NCBI GenBank assembly: GCA_040755155.1
Contig: JBFMBP010000101.1
Location: 1 to 38,475 of the forward strand
Length of the DNA: 38,475 nt
Direction: 5' to 3'
From: Candidatus Omnitrophota bacterium
Lineage (GTDB): Bacteria; Hinthialibacterota; Hinthialibacteria; Hinthialibacterales; Hinthialibacteraceae
Part shown: positions 17,894 through 25,547 of the stretch, piece after piece
How the letters are laid out: each line of letters opens with the position of its first letter
Numbering within the stretch: the stretch's first letter is position 1
Program-made: the position numbers and the translations under genes
Notes under the pieces: generated by a model
Told to the model about the DNA's origin: nothing
The model's input: only the letters and a program-made list of their open reading frames with translations
Databases searched by the model: none

Positions 17894-18922
17894 TTACGGC
17901 GTTCCAGCGCTGGAGGCGGGATGGCGGGCGTATTCCAGCATGGCGCGGAGATAGGCGGGCGGCGTATCGCGGGTAACCTCGCAGCCCGCGCTGACAATAT
18001 AGCGGACGCCCGCCTGGCGATGGCATTCGGCGATGGCCTGGTAAACCGAATCCGGCGAACCGTCGCGCAGGGCTTTGACGGGATCGATATTGCCCAACAG
18101 AGTTTGCTGCGGCCCCATTTTTTCGCGGGCTTCGTCGAGGGGATTCATCCAATCCAAATCGACAATTTCGCAGCCAAGTTTTCCCATGCCTTCATAGAAG
18201 CGGCGCGTCTTGCCGCAGATGTGCAGGCGAACCTTAGTTCCTAAGGCATGCAAACCATCAACCAATTTCTTTTCGTAAGGCCAAACGAACTCGTCGTAGA
18301 GCCTAAGATTCACCAGCGAGGCGGCGGCGTCGCCTACGCCGATGTAATCGGCGCCCGCTTCAACTTGATGGACGGCGAATTGCAATTCCATTTGAACGAC
18401 GAATTCGAAGAGATCGCGCACGAAAGCGGGATCGTCGTAAAAATCGGTCATGAGATTGTTGATTCCGCGCAGGTCGGAGCTCATAGCGCAGGGGCCTTCC
18501 ACCCAACCTTCAACAAGTTTTTCGCCGCCAACGCGCTCCTTGAGCAAAGCGATAGCTTTGATGCGATCGTGCATACGTCCGCCGCCCAGCGGATCGGGAA
18601 ATTTCAATCCAATTAACTTGGTTTTATCCAACAAAAGCGCATGTTCTTCAATAATGGCGGGAGGTTGATCTTCGAAATATTCGATAGCGGCGCCCAAGTC
18701 CGCCGCTTCCCGCGCGGGATCGGAGATGCTGGAGACGTGATCGCAATCGAATTTTTCGGCCATAGTGAGTTGGCCTTCCGCCATGACGCGGTAATCGGCG
18801 GCGTATTCGCCGTATTTCTTGCCAATCTGATCCACGGCGAACATCATCGTGATCGGCATAAAGGGCAAACGATCCACTGGATTGCCTTTCATCATTGCCA
18901 GGATGCGTTCTCTGCCGTTCAT
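17894..18922 (-). CDS. UroD/MtbA-like corrinoid-dependent methyltransferase
   Basis: A cytoplasmic protein of 342 residues in the uroporphyrinogen decarboxylase superfamily. Family members outside haem synthesis (MtaA, MtbA, CmuA) move methyl groups between a corrinoid protein and a thiol acceptor. The motif LHICGKT with a later SAGCEV supplies the His-X-Cys...Cys zinc site expected of methyltransferases rather than decarboxylases. The ATG at 18922 follows GAGGAG and overlaps the DUF1638 stop as ATGA, so translation is coupled. Eight bp separate it from the reactivase. The acceptor (coenzyme M, homocysteine or tetrahydrofolate) cannot be decided. Confidence 0.85.
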   Translation of the reverse strand: MNGRERILAMMKGNPVDRLPFMPITMMFAVDQIGKKYGEYAADYRVMAEGQLTMAEKFDCDHVSSISDPAREAADLGAAIEYFEDQPPAIIEEHALLLDKTKLIGLKFPDPLGGGRMHDRIKAIALLKERVGGEKLVEGWVEGPCAMSSDLRGINNLMTDFYDDPAFVRDLFEFVVQMELQFAVHQVEAGADYIGVGDAAASLVNLRLYDEFVWPYEKKLVDGLHALGTKVRLHICGKTRRFYEGMGKLGCEIVDLDWMNPLDEAREKMGPQQTLLGNIDPVKALRDGSPDSVYQAIAECHRQAGVRYIVSAGCEVTRDTPPAYLRAMLEYARHPASSAGTP

Positions 18923-19668
18923 GATTCGCGCTCCTCTACGCACAAGATTCCATCGTCCACTTTCGCGGCGATGCGGCGTCCCGGCGGGACAACGAGAAAA
19001 TCATTCTCATTCCAATCCCCATCCACAAATCGCTGGAAGAGGGACATATCGCCTTGAATTTTTTCCAAGACGCATCCGCGCCGATCCGCTTCCTCTTTGG
19101 CTCTTTGCTCGAAGCGGGCGTCTGGTTCCAAGCCCATCTCCACGAAGGTAAACCGTTGGTAGTTTTTCGTCATATTGCCGAATTGCTCATAAAGATATTT
19201 GGCGTTGTCCTCACCGTACTTGGCCGCCAATTGTTCGTATGTTCGATCCAAGCTGTGGATATGCTGGACGGAAAGCTGATTCATCTCGCCGAGATCGATT
19301 CCCCGCTCGATCCATCCCGTAGTGAGGAAATAGGTACCCGGATGATTTTGAAAATAATTGGCGTATCGTTCTTTGCTGCCCAGAAAAAGGGTAATGCAGT
19401 CGTGGGCGCGGGGAATCACCAAGGGAACGCTGCGCGCCGCCAAACCGGCTACGCCGTTATTGCAGAGGCCGTAGCCCAGCAGCACGGCGTCATAGTTGGA
19501 TTCGTCCACGGCGTCTAGCGCCGAGCGCAGGCGGCTCAGCATTTTTTCCTGGCCGATGTCGTGCAGACCTTTGGGCAGAAACTCCACGTCGATGCGATTG
19601 ACCGATCGGGCGATGGAGGAGCACATTTCCCGATAAAATATTTCGCAACTAATCAATTTCAAACGCAT
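18919..19668 (-). CDS. DUF1638 domain protein of the corrinoid cluster
   Basis: A protein of 249 residues that matches the general pattern of DUF1638: an N-terminal LKLISCEIFYRE, a central LLGYGLCNNGV and PRAHDCITLFLGS. Such proteins are frequent beside corrinoid methyltransferase genes, but their role is unknown. Conserved cysteines and histidines suggest metal binding. I chose ATG 19668; a TTG five codons upstream is possible, and neither has a clear ribosome site. The stop overlaps the UroD-like gene by four bases. A repeat (19705-19744) separates it from the homocysteine methyltransferase. Confidence 0.8.
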   Translation of the reverse strand: MRLKLISCEIFYREMCSSIARSVNRIDVEFLPKGLHDIGQEKMLSRLRSALDAVDESNYDAVLLGYGLCNNGVAGLAARSVPLVIPRAHDCITLFLGSKERYANYFQNHPGTYFLTTGWIERGIDLGEMNQLSVQHIHSLDRTYEQLAAKYGEDNAKYLYEQFGNMTKNYQRFTFVEMGLEPDARFEQRAKEEADRRGCVLEKIQGDMSLFQRFVDGDWNENDFLVVPPGRRIAAKVDDGILCVEERES

Positions 19669-19704
19669 AATATCAACACGCAATAAGGTTGCAACTTATC
19701 TTAT

Positions 19705-19744
19705 CAACCCTCACCTAACCTCTCCCAATCTTGGGAGAGGAATT
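19705..19744. repeat. Repeat copy C inside the corrinoid operon
   Basis: Forty bases, exactly the reverse complement of 14899-14938 in element B, with the palindrome CTCTCCCAATCTTGGGAGAG at its centre. It sits in the 112-bp gap between the homocysteine methyltransferase and DUF1638 genes. Only half of element B is present, without terminal repeats. A strong hairpin here could affect transcription or mRNA stability between the two halves of the operon. Confidence 0.8.
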
Positions 19745-19780
19745 TTAAAAGCGTCAAATTCAAAAGCGATTGGCATAATA

Positions 19781-20662
19781 TTACGGCAATGCGGCGGCCA
19801 GCGCTTTTTTCACGGCCTTGATAAATTCTGGCGAGGTTCCGCAGCAACCGCCAATGAAACTCGCGCCCGATTTTAATAGTTCGGGAATCCAGGCGGCGAA
19901 TTCCTCCGGTTTTCGCTTATAAACCGTTCTTCCGTTTTCTATTTCCGGCAGTCCGGCGTTGGCTTTGATCCAGATAGGAAGCGAGGCGGCGGCGCGAAGC
20001 CGCTGACAGATGTGAATATATCCTTCGATTCCCTGGCCGCAGTTGGCGCCGATGACGTCCGCGCCCGCTTCGGTCAGGGCTTCCACCGCCTGTTCAATGG
20101 TGGTTCCCATCATGGAGCGATCCTTGTTCTTGCCGGAATCGAAACTCATGCAGCCGACGACGGGCAAGCCGGTTTCGCGGGCGGCGGCGACGGCGACTTT
20201 CGCCTCCGCCGGATCGGACATAGTCTCGACAACGAGGCCGTCCGCGCCCCCTTCTTTTAACGCTTGCGCCTGTTCGGCGAAAGCGGCGCGCAACTCCTCC
20301 TCCTCAACCTCCCCCATCAACAGCATCTTGCCGGTGGGGCCGATGGAAGCGAATACGAGCGCCTGGCCGCCGGTTCCGCGCTGGGATATTGTTGCTCCTT
20401 GGCGGTTGATTTCCGCCGCCTTTTCCGCCAAACCGTATTTGGCGAGAGTGATGCGATTGGCCCCGAAGGTGTTAGTGAGGATGATGCGGCTGCCCGCCTT
20501 CGTATAGGCGCGGGCGATTTCCTCCACTTTTTCGGGACGGCTCAGATTCCAGGCGTCGGGACATTCGCCCGGCTCAAGGCCGCGCGCCTGCAATTGGGTT
20601 CCCCAGGCGCCATCCGTAACGACAGGCCCGCGGGCAAGGATTTTTTCAATGATAGGATTCAT
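19781..20662 (-). CDS. Homocysteine S-methyltransferase family protein (MetH N-terminal/BHMT type)
   Basis: A protein of 293 residues with a TIM-barrel homocysteine-binding pattern: VTDGAWGTQLQARGL at the start, TNTFGANR, IGANCG and GGCCGTSPEFI. The three cysteines of the last two motifs are the zinc ligands that activate homocysteine. Next to a corrinoid protein it may form a split methionine synthase or accept methyl groups from another donor. I chose the ATG at 20662 behind GGAAGGG; a TTG at 20686 also keeps the frame. It lies 20 bp after the corrinoid protein gene. Confidence 0.88.
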   Translation of the reverse strand: MNPIIEKILARGPVVTDGAWGTQLQARGLEPGECPDAWNLSRPEKVEEIARAYTKAGSRIILTNTFGANRITLAKYGLAEKAAEINRQGATISQRGTGGQALVFASIGPTGKMLLMGEVEEEELRAAFAEQAQALKEGGADGLVVETMSDPAEAKVAVAAARETGLPVVGCMSFDSGKNKDRSMMGTTIEQAVEALTEAGADVIGANCGQGIEGYIHICQRLRAAASLPIWIKANAGLPEIENGRTVYKRKPEEFAAWIPELLKSGASFIGGCCGTSPEFIKAVKKALAAALP

Positions 20663-20682
20663 TCGCTTCGCCCTTCCGGTTT

Positions 20683-21318
20683 TCAACCAGCGGCCAACCG
20701 GCGCGCGAGAGTGACGGCGGTGCGGGCGTTTTCGCCGTAGCCATCCGCTCCGATTTCATCGGCGTATTGTTGGGTGATGGGAGCGCCGCCGATCATGACT
20801 TTCACCCGGTCGCGCACGCCCGCCTCCTTGAGCGCGTTGATCGTCGTCGCCATCGACGGCATAGTCGTTGTCAGCAAAGTAGAAAGACAAACCAAACCGG
20901 CTTTTTTCTCGCTGATGGCGGAAATAATTTGATCCGGCTTGACGTCGACGCCGAGATCGGTCACCTCGAAACCGCCGCCTTCCAGCATGGATGCAACAAG
21001 GTTCTTGCCAATGTCGTGCAGATCGCCTTTGACGGTGCCGATCACTACCCGTCCGATCGGCTCGGCGCCGCTGGCCTTCAACAGAGGCTGGATCAATTCC
21101 ATCGCCTGCTTCATGGCGCGGGCGGCGATCATCAATTCGGGAATGAAAAATTCTTCGCACTCGAAGCGCCGTCCCACTTCATCCATCGCAGGGACCATCG
21201 TTTCCGTAACGACTTCCAATGGAGCGATTCCGGCGGCGAGCGCTTCTTTCGTCGTCTCCACCGAAGTTTTCGCGTCTCCCTCCAAAATCGCCTTATACAG
21301 TTTTTCGTTTTTCGCCAT
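20683..21318 (-). CDS. Corrinoid (B12-binding) methyltransferase subunit, MtbC/MttC-like
   Basis: A cytoplasmic carrier of 211 residues. An N-terminal helical cap domain (1-85) is followed by a Rossmann-type B12 domain. That domain holds DLHDIGKNLV, whose H101 is the expected lower axial ligand of cobalt, then LSTLLTTTMPSM and VMIGGAPIT. The length and layout match methylamine- or methanol-type corrinoid proteins. It is the first gene of the minus-strand operon, with GGAGACGATT before the ATG. It should pass methyl groups between a substrate-specific methyltransferase, not found in this window, and the homocysteine- or UroD-like enzyme downstream. Confidence 0.93.
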   Translation of the reverse strand: MAKNEKLYKAILEGDAKTSVETTKEALAAGIAPLEVVTETMVPAMDEVGRRFECEEFFIPELMIAARAMKQAMELIQPLLKASGAEPIGRVVIGTVKGDLHDIGKNLVASMLEGGGFEVTDLGVDVKPDQIISAISEKKAGLVCLSTLLTTTMPSMATTINALKEAGVRDRVKVMIGGAPITQQYADEIGADGYGENARTAVTLARRLAAG

Positions 21319-21483
21319 AATCGTCTCCCAATGCGGTATCGCCTAGCGATGCGTTTTCGCGTGAAAAGCATATCTTATAAAAAAAGTATTTCCGGCGTTA
21401 GGGGGGCTGGAGTGAGCTTGGCATTTGAATTGCGGTGATTTAAAAGACGGAACGATTTTAGGACATTGATTGGTCTGTCTCCT

Positions 21484-21514
21484 AATAAAAAAACCTACCG
21501 GCGTATTGGTAGGT
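21484..21514 (-). terminator. Rho-independent terminator after the toxin-antitoxin pair
   Basis: On the minus strand, ACCTACC (21514-21508) pairs with GGTAGGT (21499-21493) around an 8-base loop and is followed by a run of seven T. It lies about 50 bp beyond the PIN pseudogene stop, so it ends that transcript before the corrinoid operon. Confidence 0.8.
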
Positions 21515-21566
21515 CATCCAGATATATAAAAATCCGCTTCGTTTAAGGGGAAAACTCACTTGGTGG

Positions 21567-21983
21567 TTAGACAGCGCGGCTCAAGTTAATCCAAAGAGCG
21601 GGAAGCGCGGCGAGACGCTTGAAGTCGGCATCGGCTGTGACAAACTGTCCGCAGCCGTGGTGAACGGCGAGTGAAACATGAAGCGCGTCAAGCGTCTTGA
21701 GGCGTTCTGTGCGCATAACGCGCAAGCTTTCTTTAAGAAGGATCGGATAGTTTCTCAGAATTTTCTTGTGCGTAAATGCTTCGTCATACAATGCGATGAG
21801 AACGGTATCGTTATTTCGGTACGGTTTGTAGAATACCTCCATCTTGACTAGCTCTGACGCGCAAAAAGTCCATCCTTCCTTTTCCAAACTCTACAAGCGT
21901 TCCTCTACGATACTTTGGTACGGCGGTTTCCCTTCGATGCGCACGATCCAAACCGAAGTGTCAACATAGGCCAGTTTCGTCAT
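21567..21983 (-). pseudogene. VapC-like PIN-domain toxin interrupted by an in-frame TAG
   Basis: Reading from the ATG at 21983 gives 138 codons in a single frame, beginning MTKLAYVDTSVWIVRIEG, with the catalytic-type aspartate of a PIN ribonuclease at position 8. Later pieces such as LKTLDALHVSLAVHHG and FVTADADFKRLA are typical PIN C-terminal motifs with the expected acidic residues. Codon 31 is TAG (21893-21891), so the ordinary product stops after 30 residues. A restart at a TTG just downstream would lose the first catalytic residue. The ATG overlaps the upstream antitoxin stop as ATGA, as in intact toxin-antitoxin operons. Either a recent pseudogene or a suppressed or wrongly sequenced codon. 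Confidence 0.8.
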
Positions 21984-22213
21984 GGCTCCCGCAGATCCCG
22001 GAGATCTTTCAAAATCTCTTCCGGGCTGCGTCGGGGGAAATCAAGCGCATCGGCCTTTTTGAAAACCGCTTTAACGGTTTGCCAGTCTGTTTCTTTTTCT
22101 TCTCCCACCTCATCTTGTTCGGAGAGAGCCAAAACAATTTCTTCCCCGCGTAATTCCGGCTCTTTAACTTTCAGCGTGCCGTCTTCGGCAACTACTGCAT
22201 GCACCAGTATCAT
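21980..22213 (-). CDS. Probable antitoxin of the PIN-toxin pair
   Basis: A small acidic protein of 77 residues (MILVHAVVAEDGTL), starting with a short beta-rich segment and ending in a charged helical tail, like VapB-type antitoxins. It is not a family I can name. I prefer ATG 22213 because AAGGAG lies 8 bases upstream; ATG 22219 sits too close to it. Its stop overlaps the toxin ATG by four bases. If the toxin is dead, this gene may persist as an orphan antitoxin. Confidence 0.65.
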   Translation of the reverse strand: MILVHAVVAEDGTLKVKEPELRGEEIVLALSEQDEVGEEKETDWQTVKAVFKKADALDFPRRSPEEILKDLRDLREP

Positions 22214-22436
22214 GGCCATAACTCCTTTCGTTTTATCCATTCACCCTCTCAACATGAATTCTATAAGGAAATTCATATAATCCCCTCTTTAATGATCAAC
22301 GCACTTTTCCCTCTTGGGGTGCACTCTCAATTACCTATCATAGTTAAATTGTCAGGTCAAACAACTCGGCCCATCCTACGAATTCCCTCTGCGCCAGCCT
22401 TGAGCAGATCCATTTTCTATTTGACGTCCAGCCTGT

Positions 22437-22823
22437 TTACTTGAGCGGAATCGCGGGCAGACGCTTCAGCGTTTTGCTGGCGGGATCGACCATAATGCCG
22501 ACGGATTCCAAAGCCGTGACTCCCAAGATAGGCTCGGCGCCGGGATTGCCGAAGATCACCCGCCCGGCGGTCGTTTCCCCCATAAATTCGATGCGCGCAA
22601 GTCCGAACGGAATCTCTTTGACGGAGCCATCCGCCAACTCGTAAGCCATTTTGCCTTCCTTTCGGATCCCCGCCTTCTCCAGTTCGTCCGCCGGAGCCAT
22701 CGAATCCGTTGCGCCAGTATCCACTAAAAACAAAGCTTCATAGAACTTTTTTTCATCGGCCAGGTTTATGAGTTTTGTCGTTACTTTTGTCAGACCCATT
22801 GTCGTAACTTTTGTCAGATCCAT
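22437..22823 (-). CDS. Clan AA (retropepsin-like) aspartic protease
   Basis: A protein of 128 residues with FLVDTGATDSMAP, the catalytic DTGA loop, and ILGVTALESVGIMVD, the hydrophobic flap-side motif of retropepsin-like proteases. Bacterial members act as dimers and their targets are mostly unknown. GGAGGAG lies just upstream of the ATG at 22823. The first 16 residues are a tandem repeat (DLTKVTTM then GLTKVTTK) from a 24-bp duplication, so the true N-terminus may be the second ATG at 22799. No signal peptide. It lies between the antitoxin and the Phd-like remnant. Confidence 0.78.
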   Translation of the reverse strand: MDLTKVTTMGLTKVTTKLINLADEKKFYEALFLVDTGATDSMAPADELEKAGIRKEGKMAYELADGSVKEIPFGLARIEFMGETTAGRVIFGNPGAEPILGVTALESVGIMVDPASKTLKRLPAIPLK

Positions 22824-22938
22824 TGTTTAGCTCCTCCGTACGTTCCGAAGCCATTTCCCGACTCAAGATATGATTATCGCGTTTATCCGCATCCCGGCTC
22901 AAATCGCTCACAGGAATTATATTCGATAATATCCTCAT
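22753..22938 (-). pseudogene. Remnant resembling a Phd/YefM antitoxin N-terminus
   Basis: From the ATG at 22938 the frame reads MRILSNIIPVSDLSRDADK, which resembles the first 18 residues of Phd/YefM-type antitoxins (IPVSDLRRDA). It then departs into low-complexity sequence (NGSDKSYDNGSDKSNDK) and ends inside the protease gene. A purine-rich AGAGGGG precedes the ATG. The normal second half of the antitoxin and any partner toxin are absent. It may be a decayed antitoxin cut by rearrangement. The tail overlaps the protease in another frame. Confidence 0.4.
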
Positions 22939-23029
22939 AACACGCCCCTCTTCTGAAACACTTCGTTTTCTTCCTTCAATAGCCGACAACCTTTCCTTGC
23001 AAGGGGGGCTTATAACAGCGTCGCCTCTG

Positions 23030-23100
23030 GCTACGCTTCGCTTTGCCCCCCTACGGTTCTTTCCAAAGGGTGAGGGAATGGTATTGCAAAACATGAGTTA
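23030..23100. repeat. Degenerate repeat copy D, related to the right half of element B
   Basis: Between the protease and the chemoreceptor (about 400 bp with no intact gene). TTCCAAAGGGTGAGGGAATGG and GCAAAACATGAGTTA match the right arm of element B (CCCAAAGGGCGAGGGAATGG and GCGCAACATGAGTTA). The left half has diverged. The rest of the gap, 23101-23232, is very AT-rich and probably holds the chemoreceptor promoter, but no single -35/-10 pair stands out. Confidence 0.55.
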
Positions 23101-23232
23101 AAAAATTTGCTTCAATGAAGTATATATGGTATATTAAATGGAGTACTGAATTTTTTTGTAATATAAACATTATAAATAGTAAAATTTATATACCTACTTA
23201 CAATTTTCTCAAGAATCGGGAGGACTATGTTC

Positions 23233-25263
23233 ATGTTGGCATGGAGAGATTTGAAAGTTGGGAAAAAATTGGCAGTGGGTTTCGGCGGCATATTGATCCT
23301 ACTGATCCTAGCCAGCGGAGTGGGTTTCGACGGCATTCAAACCGTCTGGAAAAACCTGCTCATCATCGGCGATCATGAAGCGCCCATCGTCGATATGGCC
23401 AACGAGATGAAATATACGCTCATGGCGTCGCGCAACCTGTTGGAAGAATTCAAGTCGGCGACCGCTGCGCTAGCCTCCGCCGACGCCAGCCGGGTCGATG
23501 CGATTCGCGCCGAATATCGGAAAACGTTAGAAGATTTCGATCTTTTTAAAGAGGCGATCCTGGAGGGCAAGCAATTGCCGGACGGAACAGTAGTGCTCAA
23601 GACCGATAACGAAGAATTGGCTGATTTGGTCAGAATGGCCGATCAAAAACATAACGACGAATTTCAGCGTTCGGCGGACGAAATGATGCTAATGGGGGAT
23701 GAGCTGCTTAAAGAAAAAGGCAATACGGATTCGGCCATGAGCGATATGGAAGGAATGTTCGAGGAAGTATCCAACGATTCCACGCTTTTGGAATCGGTTA
23801 TTGACGAGGAAATCAATACTCGCGCTAAAGAGGCGAGCATCAGCGCGGAAGCGCAAAAAATTCTCGACGAAGAAGTCCCGTTGATGGACGCCGCCAATGA
23901 AATTAAATACGAAATCGCTCAAACCAGGCTAGTAGTGGAAGAATACGTGCAAACGAAAAAAACTGACGAATTGGATGCTTTGGAAAAAGAATATGGGGAG
24001 GCTATCGAAAAATTCGATTCTGTGGCGAACGCCATTCTCAATGGAGGAGAGATCAACGGCAGACGAATCGTGGCGACGGATAACGAAAAAATCAAATCGG
24101 CTATTCTCGAAATCGAACAAAATCACGATGCGTTCCAAAAATCCGTCGAGAATTTGATGAAGGCTTACCGAGCGATGGTGGAATCGGATGCTCAAGCGGA
24201 AACAGCTATGAGCCAATTCGAGAAAATCGGCGAAGAGATGACGGCTTTGTTAAGCCAGGTGGAAGAGCTGTCGGTAAAAGAGATGGCAAATGCGAAAATC
24301 GCCAGCGCCGCGGCCAAACAAAGATCGTTTTTATTGTTATTGTCCGTAACCGTTATTTCTCTTTTGGCTGGAATTGCGATAGGCGCGATTATCACTCGCG
24401 GCATCACGGTTCCTCTAAACAAAGGAGTAGTATTTGCCCAAGCCATCGCGCAAGGAGACCTTACTCAAACGCTGGATATTCATCAAAAAGACGAAATCGG
24501 AATATTGGCGGATACGCTGAATGTCATGGCCTCCGATTTGAACGCCATCGTCAAAGGCATTCAACAAACAGCGGAACAAGTGGCGGCGAGTTCGGAAGAA
24601 TTGTCCTCCGCTTCCCAAAATTTGGCCAATGCAGCGACGGAACAGGCGGCCAGCCTCGAAGAAACCACTGCGTCCATGGAACAGCTATTCGCCTCCATCG
24701 AACAAAACGCGGAAAACACGACGAAGACCGAACTCGTATCTTCCAAAGCCGTCGGCAACGCCGACACGGGCGGTCAAGCGGTGTTCGATACGGTAGTCGA
24801 TATGAAGAAAATCGCCGACAAAATTTCGATCATCAACGATATATCCGATCAAACCAATCTGCTTGCGTTGAATGCCGCCATCGAAGCGGCGCGCGCCGGA
24901 GAGATGGGCAAGGGATTCGCCGTCGTGGCGGTGGAAGTGCGCAAATTAGCGGAACGCAGCCAAGTCGCCGCCAAGGAAATCAGCGAATTGGCGCAGATCA
25001 GCGTCTCCAAAGCCGAAAACGCGGGAAACGAAATCCAATCCGTCGTGAACGCCATCAAGAATTCTTCCCAATTGATTCAACAAATATCGTTCAATTGCTC
25101 CGAACAAAAAGAAGGCGCGGAACAAATCAAAAAATCTTTGATTCAACTCGATCAGGTGACGCAGCAAAACTCCTCCACCAGTGAAGAGACCGCCACTTCC
25201 AGCGAAGAACTATCGACCCAAGCCACTTCCCTATTGGATGTCATTTCGAAATTTAAAGTGTAA
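23233..25263 (+). CDS. Methyl-accepting chemotaxis protein
   Basis: A chemoreceptor of 676 residues. The first transmembrane helix is at about 14-35. A long, mostly helical periplasmic part (to about 370) contains two similar blocks ([16 protein letters not shown] and [16 protein letters not shown]), suggesting an internal duplication of a four-helix sensor. A second membrane helix ([20 protein letters not shown]) is followed by HAMP and the cytoplasmic signalling domain, whose hairpin tip is in [19 protein letters not shown] chose ATG 23233 because GGGAGG lies 9 bases upstream; the ATG at 23227 is too close. No CheA or CheW gene is nearby. Ligand unknown. Confidence 0.93.
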   Translation: MLAWRDLKVGKKLAVGFGGILILLILASGVGFDGIQTVWKNLLIIGDHEAPIVDMANEMKYTLMASRNLLEEFKSATAALASADASRVDAIRAEYRKTLEDFDLFKEAILEGKQLPDGTVVLKTDNEELADLVRMADQKHNDEFQRSADEMMLMGDELLKEKGNTDSAMSDMEGMFEEVSNDSTLLESVIDEEINTRAKEASISAEAQKILDEEVPLMDAANEIKYEIAQTRLVVEEYVQTKKTDELDALEKEYGEAIEKFDSVANAILNGGEINGRRIVATDNEKIKSAILEIEQNHDAFQKSVENLMKAYRAMVESDAQAETAMSQFEKIGEEMTALLSQVEELSVKEMANAKIASAAAKQRSFLLLLSVTVISLLAGIAIGAIITRGITVPLNKGVVFAQAIAQGDLTQTLDIHQKDEIGILADTLNVMASDLNAIVKGIQQTAEQVAASSEELSSASQNLANAATEQAASLEETTASMEQLFASIEQNAENTTKTELVSSKAVGNADTGGQAVFDTVVDMKKIADKISIINDISDQTNLLALNAAIEAARAGEMGKGFAVVAVEVRKLAERSQVAAKEISELAQISVSKAENAGNEIQSVVNAIKNSSQLIQQISFNCSEQKEGAEQIKKSLIQLDQVTQQNSSTSEETATSSEELSTQATSLLDVISKFKV

Positions 25264-25290
25264 CGATTCGTTATTCCACACCCTATCGAT

Positions 25291-25331
25291 AAACGGGCAG
25301 CCAAAGTACGGCGGCCCGTCGGATTTTTTTG
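25291..25331 (+). terminator. Rho-independent terminator after the chemoreceptor gene
   Basis: ACGGGC (25293-25298) pairs with GCCCGT (25314-25319), followed shortly by a run of seven T. It starts 30 bp beyond the chemoreceptor stop. Confidence 0.8.
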
Positions 25332-25547
25332 TTTTCATTTCCTTATCTTGCCTGACGATTCCATCGAACAATAAACAACAAATCGATTTCAAAAAACGAA
25401 AACCAGCCCTCGCCTTCCAGCGCCTATCATGACATTTTTTCTTTTTTTGTATAATTTATGGAAGGGATGAAATTCACTCGAAAGGTTTTTATGGATAGAT
25501 ATTTCTCCAAAATGAATTTTTATTCTCATACGAATCTGGAGATTTAA

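Noticed and set aside
16371-18152. 593-residue form of the RACo-like protein
   Set aside because: The extra 89 residues lie inside the UroD-like gene in another frame and lack ferredoxin-type sequence.
21567-21887. A shorter intact PIN protein starting at TTG 21887
   Set aside because: It would lack the first catalytic aspartate and has no ribosome site; the frame clearly extends to ATG 21983.
22753-23094. Full 113-residue ORF read from 23094
   Set aside because: Its first half translates repeat DNA; only the part from 22938 resembles a gene.
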